Shown: one piece after another, positions 60,161-64,000 of the stretch
Position numbering within the stretch: the stretch's first letter is position 1
How the letters are laid out: each line of letters opens with the position of its first letter
Program-made: the position numbers and the translations under genes
NCBI GenBank assembly: GCA_944472135.2
Contig: OX235270.1
Coordinates: 87,243,168-87,307,167 of the forward strand
DNA: 64,000 bases
Direction of reading: 5' to 3'
From: Trichobilharzia regenti
Taxonomy: Eukaryota; Platyhelminthes; Trematoda; Strigeidida; Schistosomatidae
The notes under the pieces: generated by a model
Databases searched by the model: none
What the model was told of the DNA's origin: nothing
Seen by the model: only the letters and a program-made list of their open reading frames with translations

Positions 60161-61460
60161 AGTACAAATACATACTTCGGAAATTTATTTGGTACCTGCT
60201 TGCAGTCCATATCGATATTTGCTGATGAATTCACTGTTTTCCTTCTTAAATATCGTAGCAGCTCTTTGTCAATAGTTATAGGAGATTCCAATTTTTGTAA
60301 CTGCAATTTTCTTACATCATTAGGTCAGGAAAATAATGTGAGCTTTATACCTCAACAAGACAAAAAGCTAGATCTAGTGTTCATAAGTCATATTGGCATG
60401 TAAAACTCTAAAAATAGCCTCAATGCTAAACTCAGATCATTGCGTTATACATATGTTGCTTAAAATTTATGGAAAGTTACACAGAAGGGTCTCCTCAGAC
60501 TTCCGCAAGGAAACTCAGCATACATGTTACTTTCAGGACAATAAACAGAATCTCAGAAACATGTTAATAGATACAAATTGGAACTTATTTACTGAACAGT
60601 TCCTTGATAATACTTTTACAAATATAACATGTTATCTCAAATGATTAAGATTGGACTGCTTTCATGCTCAACTCAAAAGGTTTAGCTGACAAACAGAAAA
60701 GTTACATAAAATGAAAGATAACCCTTGTGTAAGAATAGTGAACATTTTAATCAAGCCATGGATACACAAACTAAATATAACATATGACCCAGAATCCTTA
60801 TCATAAATAACCTTTCCAAACATATGGAAAATACTCAAGGAAACTGCTGGTGGTAAGCAATTAAGTACTGACCCCACTTTATCTGATATTAATACACATA
60901 ATAAGTCCTGCACACGTCGTCCGGCACATGTTATAACTTTTGGTAATACAAATGAAAAGAATCATCTATCTGCTGTTTTCACTACGAATGATGTTCTTAA
61001 GTGCCTCCAGGCCTTAAAACCTTCCCAACCGCTAGCTGTAATTGGCATGCTCGTTACCATCCTCGGAAAATGCGAGGATACTTTATGTCATTCTCTTACT
61101 GACACATTCAGTGAGTCACAAATGTTTTGGCTGCTTTTTGGAAAGACATTCAAATTGCTCCATTACCTAAATCATCAAGACAATCATGTGTTAAGCGTGG
61201 ACCTATTGCTATTACCTACCCATATCTAAATATAATGGAAAATTGCTCTTATTTCACTATGAACCTTTACTAAAGGCTTTTAACGAGCCCAAACAATTTG
61301 TTTGCAAATATAGTGGATGGCGCTGCTGTCTTAAATCATAATACTGTCTCCAGTTTAGACAGTGGTGCTAAATGTGTTTGGAGAGCCTTTCCTGCTTACG
61401 TCTCCCTCTGACTCGGTACCCAGGCCTCTTTTGTTTGACAAGCTAACTTTGACACAAGTA
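60160..61460 (+). mobile_element. Decayed CR1/jockey-like non-LTR retrotransposon fragment
   Basis: In order on +: LSIVIGDSNFCNCNF and DKKLDLVFIS (60,265-60,390), then LNSDHCVIHMLL (60,427-60,465), the endonuclease end; VLKCLQALKPSQP (60,990-61,030) and LCHSLTDTFSESQ, the start of RT; then VFRVAREA-free decayed sequence with VVDGAAVLNHNTVSSLDSGA and VPRPLLFDKL after shifts (61,300-61,455), RT motif A surroundings. Frames change repeatedly, so it is long dead. The clade is a general-resemblance call. Confidence 0.6.
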
Positions 61461-61651
61461 AGATGCTGCATTAATAAGTAGTTGTAATTTTATTTTTCTA
61501 ATACGAAGTAGAACACTATGAATAGAAAAGTCTTCCACTGCTTTACTTAATGTAGCAGTGTCGTTAGAGGTGCTGTTTTCTCTTCTTTCTTATTTTATTT
61601 CACATGATTTGCCTCATTCTTATAATAGTTAGGTGTGCTGATGATCAGACT

Positions 61652-61845
61652 TGTAGTAATTTATTGTAATCGTAATATTAGTATTTCGAGATGACCGAAT
61701 TACACGAATCCAACCAAAACACAGAGAGGGCAGAATTCAGGAATTTGTATTTAGCGGAATTATTCTGCAATTCATATAAGAAACATATCAACAGTCAACA
61801 GTAAGTATTTAAACAATACAGAGATAGAAATTGTCAATCACCACA
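61652..61845 (-). repeat. 3' LTR of the element
   Basis: 194 bp, identical to the 5' LTR except one C/T. Preceded on + by AGACT (61647-61651). The purine-rich stretch next to it (gtgtggcgga on -, about 61846-61855) is a weak polypurine-tract candidate. Confidence 0.93.
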
Positions 61846-62322
61846 TCCGCCACACGTCGAATATCTCCTTGCGTATTTATAACGATGTCTCGGTTTGCTT
61901 GCAAGTAGCTGCGACCTTCTAACTGATTCTGTGATAAAATTTTCATCAGTATTATCTGGACTTATTTCTGAATTATCTACAAAATCAGGATTATTAGCGG
62001 AATCAATGATATTATAATTGGAACGACCTACTTCATTTATTGTCACTTTGTCCAGGTGTCCGTTATGAACTGAGTGATCTTTGATGTCTAATATCTTCAC
62101 CACTCGATTTCCCATTTTTTGTAGTATAATTCCAACAGAAGGTCTATAGTCATTACCTTTGTAATAATGTACATTAGAAGTCGTGGACATCAGATGCTTT
62201 TTGAGAATTCGAGATTTGAAAAGTTTTGCAGGACTTTCACGGGTACTTGTATGCTCTGCATTCAACAGACGCAGTCTATGCATATGCAATAATTCCTCCA
62301 TTTTAATCAGTTGCTCTCTCAT
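61834..62322 (-). pseudogene. Remnant of pol: integrase C-terminal segment fused to gag tail
   Basis: 162 codons. The first ~20 (MREQLIKMEELLHMHRL) continue the coiled helix of gag. From about residue 21 the sequence fits the end of a Ty3/gypsy integrase (NAEHTSTRESPAKLF like Y-R-N-x-x-H-x-S-T-x-x-S-P-A-E-L), then YKGNDYRPSVGIILQKMGN of the GPY/F-like module and RRYSTCGGCGD at the end, running into the LTR. The junction near 62,262 marks where most of pol was lost. Confidence 0.7.
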
Positions 62323-62326
62323 CTCA

Positions 62327-62340
62327 TTCAGTTTTTTCGT
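62327..62340 (-). promoter_or_regulatory. Candidate -1 frameshift site A AAA AAC
   Basis: The minus-strand gag frame ends cga aaa aac tga (stop 62330-62328). The heptamer A AAA AAC is in the correct frame for -1 slippage directly before the stop, and the -1 frame opens straight into the downstream ORF (ctg aat gag atg). No downstream pseudoknot was checked. Confidence 0.5.
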
Positions 62341-63274
62341 GTTTTCGACAGTTCACTTTGTAACTCAGCTACCACATTTTTGAAAACAGTTGACACTTGA
62401 GTTGCCGAACTTGTAGTGGAGGTTTTCATTGGATGAGATTGAGTATTTTGAAAGGTTGAAAGACACATTGACTCCATTTTACTAGACAGATTGGGAGAAT
62501 TATAAGAATGTTGAGCAACATAAGTATTCGAACTTCTGCAAACAGTCTTGATGTGTCCAACTTTACCACATTTATGGCACTTAGCACCCGAAAACGGCAA
62601 GTGCTTCGTAGATGTAACTTTCCACAGGATAAACACGGTTTAATGTTTTTGATCTCTCGCTGCATTCTATTACCTGTGGACGACGGTTTGGATTGCTTTC
62701 CATGAACACTTGTATTTTCGACTTTAGAAAGCATAACATCAGATACTGACGTAGTGGGAGCAGAGTATTCACTGTTGACATCTTCATATGTAATACATAA
62801 ATCTTTAGCAGTTTGAAAGGTACAAGAAGGAATCTGAATTAACTCTTTCTCTAACTTAGGAATATTGATTCCAGCAATTAGACGATCACGTAGTTGAGTA
62901 TGCAGCTGATCTCCAAAATTACACTTTGAAGCTTGTATTTGGAGTTGCAGAATAAAGTCTCTAATTCTCTGGTTGGGAGCACGAACCAGTTTATGGAATT
63001 GAGCCCTCTCTCTGGTCTCAAATGTAGTTACATGAAAGTGATTTGTCAGAAGTTCACGAATCTTGACATATGACAGAGAAATAGGTTGATCTGGAAACGA
63101 CAGGGTCTTTACTAGGCTATACGCATCTAGCCCAATAGCAGTGATGAAATGTGCTGGTATTTTGTCATCCCGAACATTCTTTGAAATGCACCACGCATCG
63201 AAGCATTCCAAATAATCAGCAATCTCCCGCGGAGACCCATTAATGGGAAATTTTCCCAGGTTATTTAGTTCCAT
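62331..63274 (-). CDS. gag: Gag polyprotein, capsid and nucleocapsid, one frameshift
   Basis: Starts MELNNLGKFPINGSP just inside the LTR. The capsid-like region (residues 10-170) has the retrotransposon gag pattern: F-D-A-W, ITAIGLDAYSLVKTL, ELLTNHF, RERAQFHKLVRAPNQRI and IQASKCNFGDQLHTQLRDRL. Two zinc knuckles follow: CLSCGKLHLRSTC (C-x2-C-x3-H-x4-C) and CHKCGKVGHIKTVC (C-x2-C-x4-H-x4-C). Between them the frame changes once near 62,585, apparently by a one-base loss; the second frame continues 62,584-62,331 into a coiled-coil-like helix (VVAELQSELSK). Capsid-NC proteins package element RNA in the cytoplasm. As it stands the product would be cut short after the first knuckle. Confidence 0.85.
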
Positions 63275-63284
63275 CGCGACGCCA
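63272..63284 (-). promoter_or_regulatory. Putative tRNA primer-binding site overlapping gag start
   Basis: Three bases inside the 5' LTR the minus strand reads tggcgtcgcgatgg, beginning with the TGG expected to pair with a tRNA CCA end. The gag ATG (63274-63272) lies inside it. The priming tRNA cannot be named. Confidence 0.55.
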
Positions 63285-63287
63285 ATT

Positions 63288-63481
63288 TGTAGTAATTTAT
63301 TGTAATCGTAATATTAGTATTTCGAGATGACCGAATTACACGAATCCAACCAAAACACAGAGAGGGCAGAATTCAGGAATTTGTATTTAGCGGAATTATT
63401 CTGTAATTCATATAAGAAACATATCAACAGTCAACAGTAAGTATTTAAACAATACAGAGATAGAAATTGTCAATCACCACA
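63288..63481 (-). repeat. 5' LTR of the element
   Basis: 194 bp, tgtagtaatt...atcaccaca on +, so the element's own 5' LTR begins at 63481. Followed on + by AGACT (63482-63486), the target duplication. The short length fits small gypsy-type LTRs. Confidence 0.93.
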
Positions 63482-63486
63482 AGACT

Positions 63487-64000
63487 GTTTCCATGTCAGT
63501 TATATTTCAGTAAAAATGAATGGCCTTATATCATTTGTTAGTGGTCCTTGTCAAATGGTCTTAAACTAAGTCTCTTCTGATATCAGGTTGTTAATTTCAC
63601 TCTCAGAGACGAAGAAATTGACTAAACAAAGGAAAGCTTTCAGAAAGGAAAAGGATCTGTCTCAAAGTACATAATTAATTGCATGACTTACGAGTGATCT
63701 AATTTATTGGTTGAACAAACAACAACCCTCTAAGACTGCAGACGTGAAAATGGTAGAATTACGTTGACAATATCAAGCGCATTTTTTTAGTAATTCAAAA
63801 TGATTATACTGCTTTTTCCTAGATATCATAGATACACTTTACTTGAAATCAAAAACAGAGTCTAAGTAACATAACGAAATAAGCACCAAGTTTGATAATC
63901 CAGATTTTTATATTAGCTGAGTACTCATTCTGTGCTGAGTATATAATATTTTGGTAGGATGGAAAATTTAAATACTTATTGGAGTTGGAACGCTGAGGTT
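63487..64000. other. Unrecognised flank
   Basis: AT-rich sequence right of the LTR element. No gene or repeat recognised. 61,461-61,646 on the other side is likewise featureless. Confidence 0.5.

Larger units (their letters stand above)
61652..63481 (-). mobile_element. Internally deleted LTR retrotransposon (Ty3/gypsy-like), young
   Basis: Two 194-bp direct repeats flank 1,442 bp. LTRs start TG and end CA and are flanked by the 5-bp duplication AGACT. Internal minus-strand content is gag with two zinc knuckles, then only the tail of integrase. Protease, RT, RNase H and the integrase core are missing, so it can move only with help in trans. One difference between LTRs (C/T in attctg?aattc) in 194 bp indicates recent insertion. 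Confidence 0.93.

Overview
The window is eukaryotic genomic DNA, about 60% AT, with intron-rich genes and dense decayed retroelements. The combination of RTE-type non-LTR elements (SR2-like), Penelope-like GIY-YIG fragments, tRNA-headed SINE sequence and the exon style suggests a digenean flatworm, most likely Schistosoma. The species cannot be named from the sequence alone.

Positions 1 to about 24,950 hold one protein gene on the + strand. It encodes the cohesin subunit STAG/SA (SCC3, stromalin). Seventeen exons with matching splice phases run from 1292 (or 1282) to the stop at 24,513-24,515. One further candidate exon lies at 330-465, and the true start is probably left of the window. The product (at least ~1,319 aa) has an AT-hook in a polar N-terminal tail, then the STAG domain, the stromalin conservative domain and the HEAT-like body. 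Introns carry a tRNA-derived SINE, a 96-bp TA microsatellite, an 81-bp-arm foldback built from Penelope-like ends, two Penelope-like C-terminal fragments, and a 5'-truncated antisense RTE-like element at about 17,308-18,945.

From 25,591 to 53,218 lies a head-to-tail tandem array of a 3,320-bp unit: eight full copies (the eighth is 3,269 bp) plus a 1,119-bp partial ninth. Copies differ at only a handful of sites. Each unit carries a dead RTE endonuclease-to-RT fragment on +, an inverted scrap of endonuclease start on -, and about 1.3 kb I cannot assign. One site in the unit holds three different inserts, all exactly 51 bp, or none.

From 53,219 to 64,000 is a nest of retroelements: a decayed RTE copy (-); a 934-bp inverted repeat (55,226-56,159 and about 58,833-59,768) whose spacer holds a Penelope-like GIY-YIG fragment; a decayed CR1/jockey-like fragment (+); and a young, internally deleted LTR retrotransposon (-, 61,652-63,481). 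That last element has TG...CA LTRs, a 5-bp target duplication, gag with two zinc knuckles and only the end of pol. A 149-bp segment joins the array units to the inverted-repeat arms.

The only likely functional host gene seen is STAG. I found no bacterial features, CRISPR arrays, rRNA or credible functional tRNA.
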